Shown here piece by piece: positions 32,550 through 41,499 of a DNA stretch of 64,000 nucleotides. This stretch comes from Anaerolinea thermophila (GTDB lineage: Bacteria; Chloroflexota; Anaerolineae; Anaerolineales; Anaerolineaceae): positions 179,199-243,198 of the forward strand of contig NZ_DYHZ01000004.1 of the NCBI RefSeq assembly GCF_020723905.1, given 5' to 3'. Numbering within the stretch: the stretch's first letter is position 1; every line of letters starts with the position of its first letter. Below the pieces are notes generated by a model that did no database searches, was not told the DNA's origin, and saw nothing but the letters and a program-made list of their open reading frames with translations. The position numbers were made by a program, and so were the translations under genes.

Positions 32550-33650
32550 ATGTTCAAAACCATTTCGTTCCTGTTTCTCACAACCACGCTTTTCCTGAGC
32601 GCCTGCGCGCCCGTTTCTACCCCGCAGGTCCGTCAGCCCGAAGCGCCCGCGCACACTCCCACCTCCCCTGAGCCGACAGCCGCGCTTGCGGAGACGCCTG
32701 CCGCCGCGCCGGTCAGCGGGCGGCTGGTGATTTACTCCGGGCGTTCCGAAGCCCTGATTCAACCCGTGCTGGACGCCTTCCGCGCCCTTTACCCGGATGT
32801 GGAGATTGCCCTGAAAGCCGGAAGCAACAGCGAGATTGCCAATGCGCTCCTCGAAGAGCAGGGCAACCCTCAGGCAGATGTGTTTCTCACCACCGAAATC
32901 TTCACCGCGCAGAAGTTGAGCGAGAGCGGCGTGCTGGCTCCTTATACCTCGCCACTGGTGGATCAACTTCCCGCCGATCTGCGCTCTCCCGACGGCACCT
33001 GGGTGGCTCTCACCCGCCGCGCCCGCGTCATCATGTACAACACCGATCTGGTTTCGCCCGATGAACTGCCCGCCTCGATTTTCGACCTGACCGACCCGAA
33101 GTGGAAGGGGCAGGTTGCCGCGGCAGGCTCCACCAACGGCTCTCTGCAGGCGCAGATTGCGGTGATGCGCCAGTTGTACGGTGAGGAAGTCACCGAAAAC
33201 TGGCTCAGCGGGTTGATTGCCAATCAGGTGACCTTCTTCGGCGGTCACACCGACGTGCGCAAAGCCGTTGCCGCGGGCGAGTTCAAACTGGGGCTGGTCA
33301 ACCATTACTACTACCACCTGCAACTTGCCGAGAGCAGTCCGGTGGGGGTGATTTACCCCGATCAGGGCGAGGGGCAGAAAGGCGTCATCACCAACGCCAC
33401 CGCCGCCGGTCTCATCCGGGGCGGTGCCAACCCCCGCGCGGCGCAAGCCTTTCTGGATTTCCTGCTCTCGCCGGAGGGACAGCGCCTCTTCGCCGAACAG
33501 AATTACGAGTATCCGGTCGTGCCGGGGATTCCGGTGCGCGAGGGCGTGCGTCCGCTGGATGAGGTGCGCCTGGCGGCATTCAATCTGGCAGAGGTGGTGA
33601 AGGATTTCGACGCCACCTTTGACCTGATCGAGAAGGTGGGTCTGCCCTGA
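32550..33650 (+). CDS. Iron(III)-type ABC transporter substrate-binding lipoprotein
   Basis: A 366-residue lipoprotein: lipobox FLSAC (Cys ~18), an Ala/Pro/Thr linker, then a class II periplasmic-binding fold of the FbpA/AfuA type. Diagnostic stretches are 'GRLVIYSGRSEALIQPVLDAF', 'YPDVEIALKAGSNSEIANAL', 'NPQADVFLTTEIF', and 'GLVNHYYYHLQLAE', which contains the Tyr pair that binds ferric iron in FbpA. CGGAG precedes the ATG. The first gene of the operon, 5 bases before the permease gene; the divergent DtxR gene supports an iron role. Confidence 0.85.
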   Translation: MFKTISFLFLTTTLFLSACAPVSTPQVRQPEAPAHTPTSPEPTAALAETPAAAPVSGRLVIYSGRSEALIQPVLDAFRALYPDVEIALKAGSNSEIANALLEEQGNPQADVFLTTEIFTAQKLSESGVLAPYTSPLVDQLPADLRSPDGTWVALTRRARVIMYNTDLVSPDELPASIFDLTDPKWKGQVAAAGSTNGSLQAQIAVMRQLYGEEVTENWLSGLIANQVTFFGGHTDVRKAVAAGEFKLGLVNHYYYHLQLAESSPVGVIYPDQGEGQKGVITNATAAGLIRGGANPRAAQAFLDFLLSPEGQRLFAEQNYEYPVVPGIPVREGVRPLDEVRLAAFNLAEVVKDFDATFDLIEKVGLP

Positions 33651-33655
33651 TTTCT

Positions 33656-35275
33656 ATGCAAGTTTCCCTGCGTCCATCTGCTCCTTCGTTCAGCCCCCGG
33701 CTGGCTTTTGCCGCGGGGCTGGTGGGGTTGTTCGTGGCGGTTCCGCTTATTTACATCTTTGTGCGCGCGCTGGGTGCCGACCCCGCCGACTGGCAGAGAC
33801 TGCTGCAAACCCGCCTGTGGACTCTGCTGGGCAACACCCTGCGGCTTGCCGCCGCGGTCACTGCGGGGACGCTGGTGCTGGGGGTGGGGCTGGCGTTCCT
33901 GACCGAGCGCACCGACCTGCCCGGCAGGGCGTTTTTCCGCTGGGCGCTGGCACTCCCGCTGGCAATCCCGCCGTACATTGGCGCCATCATCCATCTGGCG
34001 TTGATGCGTCCGCGCGGGGGGGTGCTTCCGCAGGCGCTGGAATCCTGGCTGGGATACGCCGTTCCCCTTCCCAGTCCGCTGGGGTTCTGGGGGGCGGCGT
34101 TTGTCCTGACCCTGTTCACCTATCCCTATGTGTATTTGCTCAGCGGAGCGGCATTCCGTTCACTGCACGCCTCGCTGGAAGAATCTGCGCGCACGCTGGG
34201 GCGCAGTCCTCTGCAGACCTTCTGGCAGGTCACCCTGCCGGTGTTGCGTCCGGGTTTGCTGGCAGGCGCCCTGCTGGTTTCGCTGGACATTCTGGCGGAG
34301 TACGGCACGGTGGCTCTCCTGCGCTACGAGACCTTTTCTTCGGCGATATTCGTGCAGTTGTCCGGGCGGTACGATCGCTCCGCCGCGGCGGTTTTGAGCG
34401 GGGTGCTGGTGACGCTCGCCATGCTCATGCTGTGGGGCGAGGTGCGCGCCCAGGGGCAGGCGCGCTTCACTCAGATGGAAGGCGGCTGGCGTCCTGCTGC
34501 CCCGGTTGCGCTGGGGCGCTGGCGCCTTCCCGCGCTGATGGGAGCGCTGGCGGTGAGCGCCGCCAGCCTGTTCGTCCCACTGGGGGTGCTGACGGCGTGG
34601 AGCGTGCAAGCCTTTGCCGATGCCGACATCACCGCGGCGGTGTTCCGCACCGGCTCGCAGGGCTTTGGAAACTTTGCCCTCAACAGTCTGTGGACGGCGC
34701 TTCTGGCGGCTGTCCTGGCGGTACTGCTCTCTCTGCCGGTGGCGTTGTTCGCGCGCCGCTCTCCGGGACGCTTTTCGCACTTTCTGGCGCGCCTGTGTCA
34801 GGTGGGCTACGCCATCCCCGGGGTGGTGATTGCCCTCAGTCTGGTTCTGCTGGTCAACCGGTTTCTGCCCTTTCTGTACGGCACGCCGCTGGTGGTGGTG
34901 ATGGCGTACGTCCTGCGGCACATGCCTCAGGCGGTGCGCGCCAGCCAGTCGGCGCTGAGTATACTTTCGCCCACGCTGGAAGAAGCCGCGCGCACCCTGG
35001 GACGCACTGGTGCGCAGACCGTGCTTCAGGTCACCCTGCCGCTCATCCTGCCGGGACTGCTGGCAGGGGGTGCGCTGGTGTTCCTCACCTCGCTCAAAGA
35101 ATTGCCTGCCACCCTGCTGTTGCGTCCGGCAGGTTTCGACACGCTGGCGGTGCGGGTGTGGATGTGGGCAACGGATGGGTTTTATCTTCAAGCCGCTCCA
35201 GCGGCGCTCTTTCTGGTGCTGATTTCGATTGCGCCGCTGGCATTCCTTCTTCGCAGGGAGCAAATGTTTCGATGA
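33656..35275 (+). CDS. Iron(III)-type ABC transporter permease (fused FbpB type)
   Basis: A 539-residue protein with about 12 membrane helices, consisting of two BPD_transp_1 modules. Each carries an EAA coupling loop: 'SLEESARTLGRSPLQTFWQVTLPVLRPG' (residues ~172-199) and 'TLEEAARTLGRTGAQTVLQVTLPLILPG' (~440-470). Two fused permease halves are usual for FbpB/AfuB-type iron importers. The 3' end overlaps the ATPase start by ATGA. Confidence 0.9.
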   Translation: MQVSLRPSAPSFSPRLAFAAGLVGLFVAVPLIYIFVRALGADPADWQRLLQTRLWTLLGNTLRLAAAVTAGTLVLGVGLAFLTERTDLPGRAFFRWALALPLAIPPYIGAIIHLALMRPRGGVLPQALESWLGYAVPLPSPLGFWGAAFVLTLFTYPYVYLLSGAAFRSLHASLEESARTLGRSPLQTFWQVTLPVLRPGLLAGALLVSLDILAEYGTVALLRYETFSSAIFVQLSGRYDRSAAAVLSGVLVTLAMLMLWGEVRAQGQARFTQMEGGWRPAAPVALGRWRLPALMGALAVSAASLFVPLGVLTAWSVQAFADADITAAVFRTGSQGFGNFALNSLWTALLAAVLAVLLSLPVALFARRSPGRFSHFLARLCQVGYAIPGVVIALSLVLLVNRFLPFLYGTPLVVVMAYVLRHMPQAVRASQSALSILSPTLEEAARTLGRTGAQTVLQVTLPLILPGLLAGGALVFLTSLKELPATLLLRPAGFDTLAVRVWMWATDGFYLQAAPAALFLVLISIAPLAFLLRREQMFR

Positions 35276-36321
35276 TTGCGCTTTCTCTTCGTCACGTCTC
35301 TAAACGGTTTGCCCGCAACGCTCAACCGGCGGTGAATGACCTTTCCTTTGACCTGCCCGCCGGGCAGATTCTCGCGCTGGTGGGACCCAGCGGGTGCGGA
35401 AAAACCACCACCCTGCGCCTGATTGCCGGGCTGGAGCGTCCCGACCGCGGGGAAATTTTTATCAACGGGCGGTTGATGGCTTCGCCGCAGGTCTTTGTCC
35501 CGCCGGAACGACGGGGGGTGGGGATGGTCTTTCAGGATCATGCCCTCTTTCCCCACCTGACGGTGTTTGAAAACGTGGCTTTTGGCTTGCGGGGCAAACC
35601 CCGTGCGCAGGTGCGCGAAACAGTCAACACCCTGCTGGAGATGGTGGGTCTGCAGGCACTGGCAGGGCGCTATCCCCATGCGCTTTCCGGCGGAGAGCGT
35701 CAGCGGGTGGCGCTGGCGCGGGCGCTGGCGCCCCGTCCCGTGCTGGTGCTGATGGATGAACCCTTCAGCAGTCTGGATGCGGATATGCGTCTGGAGATGC
35801 GCGAGCAGGTGCGCGGCATTTTGAAAGAGATGGGGGCAACGGTGGTGTTTGTCACCCACGATCAGGAAGAAGCCCTCTTCATGGGCGATTGTCTGGCAGT
35901 GTTCAACAGCGGGCGCATGGAGCAAATCGGCGCGCCGGAAGCCATTTTCCACACCTCAGCCACGCGCTTTGTGGCGGAATTTATGGGCGACAGCGATTTC
36001 CTGCCCGGTGTGGCGGTGGAGGGGGGCATCCATACCCCGCTGGGGGCACTTTTCCAGCGGCACCCTCTGCCTGCGGGGACACCGGTGGAAGTTGCCCTGC
36101 GCGCCGACGATGTGGATTTCGTCCCGGCGGCGGAGAACGCCAACGCGGTGATTGTGGAGCGGTTCTTCCGCGGGGCGTTCCATGTGTATCGTCTGCGGCT
36201 GGACAGCGGCGAGGTGATGCATGCGTTTAAGGCGCATACGCTGGTCCTGCCTGCCGGGGCGCGGGTGCAGGCGCGCATCAGCGCCGAACATCCGCTGATG
36301 GTCTTCCCAAAGGGGCAGTGA
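35272..36321 (+). CDS. Iron(III)-type ABC transporter ATPase (FbpC type)
   Basis: A 349-residue ATPase starting at the ATG that overlaps the permease stop by 4 bases. Walker A is GPSGCGKTTT (near residue 38), the signature 'LSGGERQRVALARAL', Walker B 'VLVLMDEPFSSLD', and the H-loop is in FVTHDQEEA. A C-terminal regulatory TOBE/OB-like domain spans residues ~240-349. It closes the three-gene operon controlled from the DtxR-type operator. Confidence 0.9.
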   Translation: MIALSLRHVSKRFARNAQPAVNDLSFDLPAGQILALVGPSGCGKTTTLRLIAGLERPDRGEIFINGRLMASPQVFVPPERRGVGMVFQDHALFPHLTVFENVAFGLRGKPRAQVRETVNTLLEMVGLQALAGRYPHALSGGERQRVALARALAPRPVLVLMDEPFSSLDADMRLEMREQVRGILKEMGATVVFVTHDQEEALFMGDCLAVFNSGRMEQIGAPEAIFHTSATRFVAEFMGDSDFLPGVAVEGGIHTPLGALFQRHPLPAGTPVEVALRADDVDFVPAAENANAVIVERFFRGAFHVYRLRLDSGEVMHAFKAHTLVLPAGARVQARISAEHPLMVFPKGQ

Positions 36322-36425
36322 GGGCTTTTGCGCGCGCTTTTTTGGGTTCTGTCCGGTAGCCCGGGGGATGTGTTGGAGAGAATTGCCGCGCGCTCAAAAA
36401 AAATGCCCCCAATGATCAAAAAGAT

Positions 36426-36453
36426 CCAGCCCTCGAAGACATTCGAGGGCTGG
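36426..36453. terminator. Bidirectional terminator between two ABC operons
   Basis: A perfect 12-bp stem CCAGCCCTCGAA / TTCGAGGGCTGG with a 4-base loop; TTTCTCTCTCT follows on the plus strand and ATCTTTTTGATC on the minus strand. Confidence 0.85.
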
Positions 36454-36475
36454 GTGGTTTCTCTCTCTCAGGGGA

Positions 36476-37531
36476 TTACTCGTGGATGATCCAGCAGGCG
36501 TGCGGGGGGAAGTTGAGGGTCACCTCTTCGCCTACGCGGGGCAGGCTCATCTGACGTTCGTTGAACAGGTCTGCCAGGGCTTCGTGTCCCTGCAGATCCA
36601 CGCGCACGCGCACAATGGCGCCGAGGAACATCACATCCAGCACCTTACCGCGCAGGTGATTGCGCCCCGGCACCTCGCCCAGATTGAGTTCTTCCGGGCG
36701 CAGCGCCAGGGTGGCTTCGCTCACGCCTGCCAGCGGCGCGGTCAGTTCCACCTGAATCGGGGTATTCTTGAACAGCACCACCCCGCGGGCAGGGTCGCTC
36801 ACCTGTACCGGCAGAAGGTTCAACTGCCCGATGAAGGACGCCACAAAGCGCGTTTTGGGGTAGTTGTACACCTCGAAAGGCGTGCCTGCCTGCTCGATGT
36901 GCCCGGCGTTCATCACCACCACGCGGTCGGAGAGCGAGAGGGCTTCTTCCTGATCGTGGGTGACGTACACCGCGGTAATCCCCAGGGTCTGCTGGATGCG
37001 GCGGATTTCCTCGCGCAGTTCCACGCGAATTTTGGCGTCCAGCGCCGAGAGGGGTTCATCCAGCAAAAGCACGCGCGGGTGAATTGCCAGCGCGCGCGCC
37101 AGTGCCACGCGCTGTTGCTGTCCGCCGGATAACTGGTAGGGGTAGCGGTTGCCATAATCGCTCAAATGAATCAAATCGAGCATTTCCTGCACCGTTTTGC
37201 GGATTTCCTCGAGGGGGCGTCTGGCGATCTTCAGCCCAAAGGCAATGTTTTCCGCCACGGTCAGGTTGGGGAACAGGGCGTATGACTGGAACACCATGCC
37301 GATGTGGCGGCGGTTGGGCGGCAGATGGGTGATATCCACCCCGTCCAGCACAATTTGACCGGTGGTGGGGTACTCGAACCCGGCAATCATGCGCAGGGTG
37401 GTGGTTTTTCCGCATCCGCTGGGACCAAGAAACGAGACCAGTTCCCCCCGTTCGATTTCGAGATTGAAATGCTCCACGGCAATGGTCTGTCCAAACTGTT
37501 TGGAAAGCCCTGTCAAACTCAAATACGCCAT
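36476..37531 (-). CDS. ABC importer ATPase (PotA/FbpC-like)
   Basis: A 351-residue ATPase starting MAYLSLTGLSKQF, with AGGTGAGG before the ATG. Walker A is GPSGCGKTTT (residues ~36-45), signature 'LSGGQQQRVALARAL', Walker B 'VLLLDEPLSALD', H-loop 'VTHDQEEAL'. The C-terminal TOBE domain (~240-351) is typical of MalK/PotA-type importers. It ends the four-gene operon binding protein, permease, permease, ATPase. The substrate could be polyamine, 2-aminoethylphosphonate, thiamine or ferric iron. Confidence 0.9.
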   Translation of the reverse strand: MAYLSLTGLSKQFGQTIAVEHFNLEIERGELVSFLGPSGCGKTTTLRMIAGFEYPTTGQIVLDGVDITHLPPNRRHIGMVFQSYALFPNLTVAENIAFGLKIARRPLEEIRKTVQEMLDLIHLSDYGNRYPYQLSGGQQQRVALARALAIHPRVLLLDEPLSALDAKIRVELREEIRRIQQTLGITAVYVTHDQEEALSLSDRVVVMNAGHIEQAGTPFEVYNYPKTRFVASFIGQLNLLPVQVSDPARGVVLFKNTPIQVELTAPLAGVSEATLALRPEELNLGEVPGRNHLRGKVLDVMFLGAIVRVRVDLQGHEALADLFNERQMSLPRVGEEVTLNFPPHACWIIHE

Positions 37532-37554
37532 AATCCTCACCTGAAATGCAAGGT

Positions 37555-38373
37555 TTAACGAGCCACAAAGGTCTGATCGCCGCCCAGTGCGCGTCTGCCG
37601 ACGAACTGGAACAGCGTGGTAAATGCCCACGTGAGCATGAAACTGATCACCGCCAGCGCGGCACCCTCGTAGGCGCGGTTTTGTCCCACCTGAGACATGT
37701 AGGGACCGAAGGCGCGCAACCCCACCAGGAAGGACGCCATGGTCAATTCGCCCATGACGATGGTGATGGTGAGGAAAGCGCCGCTCAGAATGGCGCTGCG
37801 CAGGTTGGGGAAGATGATGCGGGTGATGATCGTCCACCAGTCTGCGCCGAGGCTCTGGGCGGCTTCGGTGAGGGTGCGGATATCCAGTGCCTGCAAGCCG
37901 GTATCCACCGCCCGGTACAGGTAGGGCAAAACCAGCACCACATACCCGGCGACGAGCAAAATCTGCGTGCCGGTTTCGGAGTTGGTCAGCAACAGGGGCG
38001 GGCGGCTGAAGACGCGAATCAGTCCGAAGACCAGCACGATGGCGGGTACAACAAAGGGGATGAGGGTGATGAACTCGACAATGGGGCGCAGTTGCGGCAG
38101 GCGCAGGCGAATCCAGTACGCCGTCGGCACGACCAGAATCACCCCCACGATGACGGTCAACAGCGCCATTTCAAGGGAAAAAGTGAACGCCTGCACGAAT
38201 TTGGGATCGCGGAGGACGCGCTCATACGCCAGGAAACTCAGCACCCCCTTCTTCGCCCGTAGAGAGAACTCCAGCGTGGCGATGAGGGGCAGGAAGAAGT
38301 ACAGCGCGCCCAGGAACAGGAAAAACCACGAGAGCAGGCGCTGACGGAGTGGAATGGATGGTCCTTGAGACAC
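37555..38373 (-). CDS. ABC importer permease (PotC-like)
   Basis: A 272-residue protein with six predicted helices, starting at GTG with AAAGGAG 8 bases before. The EAA loop 'TLTEAAQSLGADWWTIITRIIFPNLRSAI' lies near residue 165. It pairs with the upstream permease to make the membrane channel and couples to the ATPase encoded 23 bases downstream. Confidence 0.9.
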   Translation of the reverse strand: MSQGPSIPLRQRLLSWFFLFLGALYFFLPLIATLEFSLRAKKGVLSFLAYERVLRDPKFVQAFTFSLEMALLTVIVGVILVVPTAYWIRLRLPQLRPIVEFITLIPFVVPAIVLVFGLIRVFSRPPLLLTNSETGTQILLVAGYVVLVLPYLYRAVDTGLQALDIRTLTEAAQSLGADWWTIITRIIFPNLRSAILSGAFLTITIVMGELTMASFLVGLRAFGPYMSQVGQNRAYEGAALAVISFMLTWAFTTLFQFVGRRALGGDQTFVAR

Positions 38374-38392
38374 AGGCTTGCTCCTTTCCCCT

Positions 38393-39328
38393 TTACCGCT
38401 TCAGCCAGCGTTCACTGCGTTTGCGCAGGAAGTAATACACCACCATATTGATTGCCATGACCACAATCATGCCAAACGAGAGCGCGTAGCCCAGCCCGGG
38501 GTTGTAAAGCACATCGCCCATGATCTGCGCGCCGATGAGGATGGTGATGAGGTTGATCAGCCCGCCGGTGAGCGAGAGGGCGGTGGCGTAAGCGCCAAAG
38601 GCGTTGCCAAACAGCAGGATGATGGCGCCGAGGATGGAGGGGGTCAGAATGGGCAGGGCGACCATGCGCCAGTACTGCCAGGTGGTGGCGCCAAGATTTT
38701 CGGCGGCTTCGCGCCATTCGCGCCTCAATCCTTCCAGTGCCGGGGCGATGATCAGCACCATCAGAGGAAACTGGAAGTACATGTAGGTAAAACTCAACCC
38801 CCAGAAACTGTACAGGTTAAAGCCCGCGCCGTACAGGTCAATGCCGAGGGCTTTGAGAAACACGGTGAGCATGCCCAGCCGTCCCAGAGTGGCGACAAAG
38901 GCAAACGCCAGCGGCACACCGGCAAAGTTAGATGCCACCCCCGAAAAGGTCAGCAGGGCATCGCGCGCCCAGCGCGGCAGTCCGCCCAGAATGACGGCGT
39001 ACGCCAGCAGGAAGCCAAACACGGCGCCGCCCAGGGCAGTCACCAGGCTGACGCGGATGCTGATGGAGTAGGCGCTCAAAATGGAGGGAGTGAAGAGACT
39101 GCGGAGATTTTCCAGGGTGAAGTTGCCCTGCGGATCGCGAAAACTGCCCACCAGCAGAGACAGGGAAGGCAGAAGCATGAAGAGCAGGGCAAAAACGAAG
39201 AAGGGCATCACCCCTGCCCATGCCCAGAGCCCGCTTGGCTTGGGGAGGCGGGCAGGGGAAGAAGGGGAGGCGGGATGCCGTCCCAGCCCCCCCTCATTGC
39301 CCGATTGGCGAAGCAATTCGGGACTCAT
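38393..39328 (-). CDS. ABC importer permease (PotB-like)
   Basis: A 311-residue protein with six helices after a ~35-residue polar, Pro/Ser-rich N-terminal tail, which is longer than in PotB. The EAA loop is 'REWREAAENLGATTWQYWRMVALPILTPSIL'. ATG 39328 was chosen; TTG 39334 is an alternative, and neither has a clear ribosome binding site, which suggests translational coupling to the binding-protein gene 11 bases upstream. Confidence 0.85.
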   Translation of the reverse strand: MSPELLRQSGNEGGLGRHPASPSSPARLPKPSGLWAWAGVMPFFVFALLFMLLPSLSLLVGSFRDPQGNFTLENLRSLFTPSILSAYSISIRVSLVTALGGAVFGFLLAYAVILGGLPRWARDALLTFSGVASNFAGVPLAFAFVATLGRLGMLTVFLKALGIDLYGAGFNLYSFWGLSFTYMYFQFPLMVLIIAPALEGLRREWREAAENLGATTWQYWRMVALPILTPSILGAIILLFGNAFGAYATALSLTGGLINLITILIGAQIMGDVLYNPGLGYALSFGMIVVMAINMVVYYFLRKRSERWLKR

Positions 39329-39339
39329 GCGCAAACGGG

Positions 39340-40482
39340 TTATTTGACGTCGGCGCCGACCACTTTATCCCAGTTCTCAGCAATTGCCGCGCGCGCCGCA
39401 TTCAACTGCTCGATGGTGGGGAAGACGGCTTTGGCGTACAGTTCGGCAGGGGGCAGTTCCGCCAGCACATCCTGCGGGATGGCGTTGCGCTTGAGCATGT
39501 CATCGAAGCGCACCGGGCGGCATCCGCCTTTGAGCCAGATCAACTGTCCTTCGTCCGAGTAGAGGAATTCCATCCACAGTTTGGCGGCGTTGGGGTGTGG
39601 GGCATAGGCGCTGATGGCTTGAATGTACACGCCGGCAATCACACCGCTCTTGGGAATGACCACTTCGATTTCAGGGTTGCCTTCGAGGGCTCTCTTGTCT
39701 GCCAGGGCGTTGTAATCCCAGCGCAGGACGACCGGGGTTTCGCCTTTGGCGATGGTGGATTGTTTGGCAATCACCGGCACAAAGTTGCCCACTTCATTGA
39801 GTTTCTTGAAGAATTCCAGACCGGGCTGGACGTTATCCAGCGAGCCGCCGTTTGCCAGCGCTGCGGCATAGACGCTCATCTGAGCCTGTGCGGAGATGCG
39901 CGGATCTCCCGCCAGCGCGACCTGATTCTTGTACTCGGGCTTGAGCAGGTCTGCCCAGTCCTGTGGGACGTTCTGGACGACGTCTTTGTTGACCTCAAAT
40001 GCCATCACGCCGTAGTAGTCGCCGTACCAGTAGCCGTCGGGGTGCTTCAGGTTGGCGGGGATGCTGTCCCAGGTGGAGACTTTGTAGGGCATGACCAGCC
40101 CTTCCTCAATTAACTGTGGACCAAAAGCGTAGCCCACATCAATCACGTCGGGAGCCTGGGGACCCTTGCTCTCTTTGTTGGCTTTAATGGCTTCGATTTC
40201 CTCAGCGGAACTGGCGTCGGGGTTCAATTCGTTGACCTTGATGCCGTACTTGGCTTTGAAGGTCTCGATGGCTTCGCCGTAGTTGCACCAGTCGTGCGGC
40301 AGAGCGATGGTGGTAAGAGTGCCTTCCTGTTTGGCGGCGTCCACCAGTTCTTTGAGGGCGCCGGTCTCGGCGCCGGGTTCAGCCGGTTTGGCGGTGGGCG
40401 CGGCGGTGCAGGATACCAGCATTGCCACCAGCAAAACGAGGCTCAGCAGGCGTACCCACTTGGATTTTCCAGAAAAGAACAT
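39340..40482 (-). CDS. ABC importer substrate-binding lipoprotein
   Basis: A 380-residue lipoprotein starting MFFSGKSKW, with AAGGAGGAGG before the ATG and a lipobox LVSC near residue 25. The class II binding fold shows 'APDVIDVGYAFGPQLIEEG', 'GDYYGVMAFEVNKD', 'PQDWADLLKPEYKNQVALAG' and 'GETPVVLRWDYNALADKRAL', as in COG1840-type proteins for iron, AEP or thiamine. The Tyr pair of FbpA is not evident, so iron is less likely than for the first operon. It heads the operon; a TACAAT box lies about 47 bases upstream. Confidence 0.85.
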   Translation of the reverse strand: MFFSGKSKWVRLLSLVLLVAMLVSCTAAPTAKPAEPGAETGALKELVDAAKQEGTLTTIALPHDWCNYGEAIETFKAKYGIKVNELNPDASSAEEIEAIKANKESKGPQAPDVIDVGYAFGPQLIEEGLVMPYKVSTWDSIPANLKHPDGYWYGDYYGVMAFEVNKDVVQNVPQDWADLLKPEYKNQVALAGDPRISAQAQMSVYAAALANGGSLDNVQPGLEFFKKLNEVGNFVPVIAKQSTIAKGETPVVLRWDYNALADKRALEGNPEIEVVIPKSGVIAGVYIQAISAYAPHPNAAKLWMEFLYSDEGQLIWLKGGCRPVRFDDMLKRNAIPQDVLAELPPAELYAKAVFPTIEQLNAARAAIAENWDKVVGADVK

Positions 40483-40528
40483 AAATTTTTCCTCCTCCTT
40501 GGGTAGAAAAAAGATTGGAAACATCATC

Positions 40529-40556
40529 ATTGTACAATGAAATCGTTTTCGCGCAA
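40529..40556 (-). promoter_or_regulatory. Promoter of the second ABC import operon
   Basis: On the minus strand TTGCGC (40556-40551), a 16-base spacer, and TACAAT (40534-40529). The -10 lies within the palindrome TTGTACAA. Confidence 0.5.
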
Positions 40557-40608
40557 CATTCTACGGGGTAAGATTGGGTTAAGGCTGCGTTAAGGAGCGT
40601 TAAAAAGC

Positions 40609-40634
40609 AACACAGCGGGAGGTCCCGCTGTGTT
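40609..40634 (-). terminator. Terminator of the RRM gene
   Basis: A perfect 12-bp stem AACACAGCGGGA / TCCCGCTGTGTT; on the minus strand it is followed by GCTTTTTAACG. Confidence 0.8.
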
Positions 40635-40657
40635 CAGTATTAAAGTTTGAAAAAGAC

Positions 40658-40981
40658 TTACCAGCCGCGGCGGTCGTTGCGGCGGTCTCCACCACCACCG
40701 GTGCGGCGCGGGCGGTCTCCGCCACCGGGGCGGCGCTCTTCGCGCGGGCGGGCTTCGTTGACACGCAGGGCTCGACCCTTGAGTTCCTTACCGTTGAGCC
40801 CCTGGATGGCGGCTTCTGCCTCAGCCTGATTGGGCATTTCTACGAAGCCGAACCCCCGGGACTGACCGGAGAACTGGTCTTTGATGACGGCGGCGGACGT
40901 GACGGTTCCGTAGGCGGCGAAAGCGGTGCGCAGATCGTCTTCGCTGGCTGAGAACGGCAGGTTTCCTACATAGATATTCAT
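40658..40981 (-). CDS. RRM-type RNA-binding protein
   Basis: A 107-residue protein with one RNA recognition motif (residues 1-80): RNP2 is IYVGNL (3-8) and RNP1 is RGFGFVEM (near residue 42). A Gly/Arg-rich tail (81-107) follows. This is the layout of cyanobacterial cold-inducible Rbp proteins, which bind mRNA. AGGAG precedes the ATG. It is transcribed from a promoter about 230 bases upstream, leaving an unusually long untranslated leader. Confidence 0.9.
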   Translation of the reverse strand: MNIYVGNLPFSASEDDLRTAFAAYGTVTSAAVIKDQFSGQSRGFGFVEMPNQAEAEAAIQGLNGKELKGRALRVNEARPREERRPGGGDRPRRTGGGGDRRNDRRGW

Positions 40982-41240
40982 ACGATTGACTCCTCTTGAT
41001 ACAAAAAGAAATGGCTCTCCCGAATGTTCAGAAGGAAGCGTTATTTCGGCTACAGATTCGGGGTGGAGCCAGCAAGAGGGTCAAAATCAACTCTGACCGA
41101 AAACTGCACGGAAACCATCACACCAACCGGGTGCTCTGCGAACGCATCGCTTTTGAAAACTGCAAGCCCCCAAACGGACAACCTCTGCAAACTTCGGGCG
41201 ACTACGTTCATCATTGTAGCACCTTTTCCAAAAAAGTCAA
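40982..41240 (-). promoter_or_regulatory. RRM-gene promoter and ~225-nt 5' leader
   Basis: On the minus strand TTGACT (41240-41235), a 16-base spacer, and TACAAT (41218-41213) predict transcription from about 41206. The leader down to the ATG at 40981 is about 225 bases, with no convincing ORF on either strand. Such leaders in cold-inducible RNA-binding protein genes regulate translation or stability; that role here is inferred. Confidence 0.55.
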
Positions 41241-41414
41241 TCAAAATCGAGGATGTGTTCCACGGCTTTCCTGACTCTGGAAAAACAGTGCCTTCCCCTT
41301 CTCTCCGGGATAAGAGGAGAATACACATGCCTTTCAGCAAACGACGTTGCGGCTGGCATGCGAACACGTCCGCTGGATGGGGTGTTGACGGGGTCGGGCA
41401 ACCCGAAAGCGGAT

Positions 41415-41443
41415 TTTACAGTTTTTTTACAGGCGGATAAAAT
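41415..41443 (+). promoter_or_regulatory. Promoter of the small exported-protein operon
   Basis: TTTACA (41415-41420), a 17-base spacer, and TAAAAT (41438-41443), 56 bases before the start codon. The remaining sequence 41241-41414 shows no gene. Confidence 0.6.
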
Positions 41444-41499
41444 CTGCCTTACGACCAGGCGGTATCCTTGGGATGAGAAATCCTTGATGGAGGTGAAAG

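Noticed and set aside
33817-35271. N-terminal extension of the iron ABC ATPase frame
   Set aside because: It lies inside the permease gene in another frame; the ATPase starts at 35272 with an ATGA overlap.
37532-37837. N-terminal extension of the PotA-like frame
   Set aside because: His/Arg-rich shadow of the permease gene; the ATG at 37531 has a ribosome binding site.
41024-41440. Plus-strand frames between the RRM gene and the exported protein
   Set aside because: No family signature or ribosome binding site; the region is better explained as the RRM leader and a promoter.
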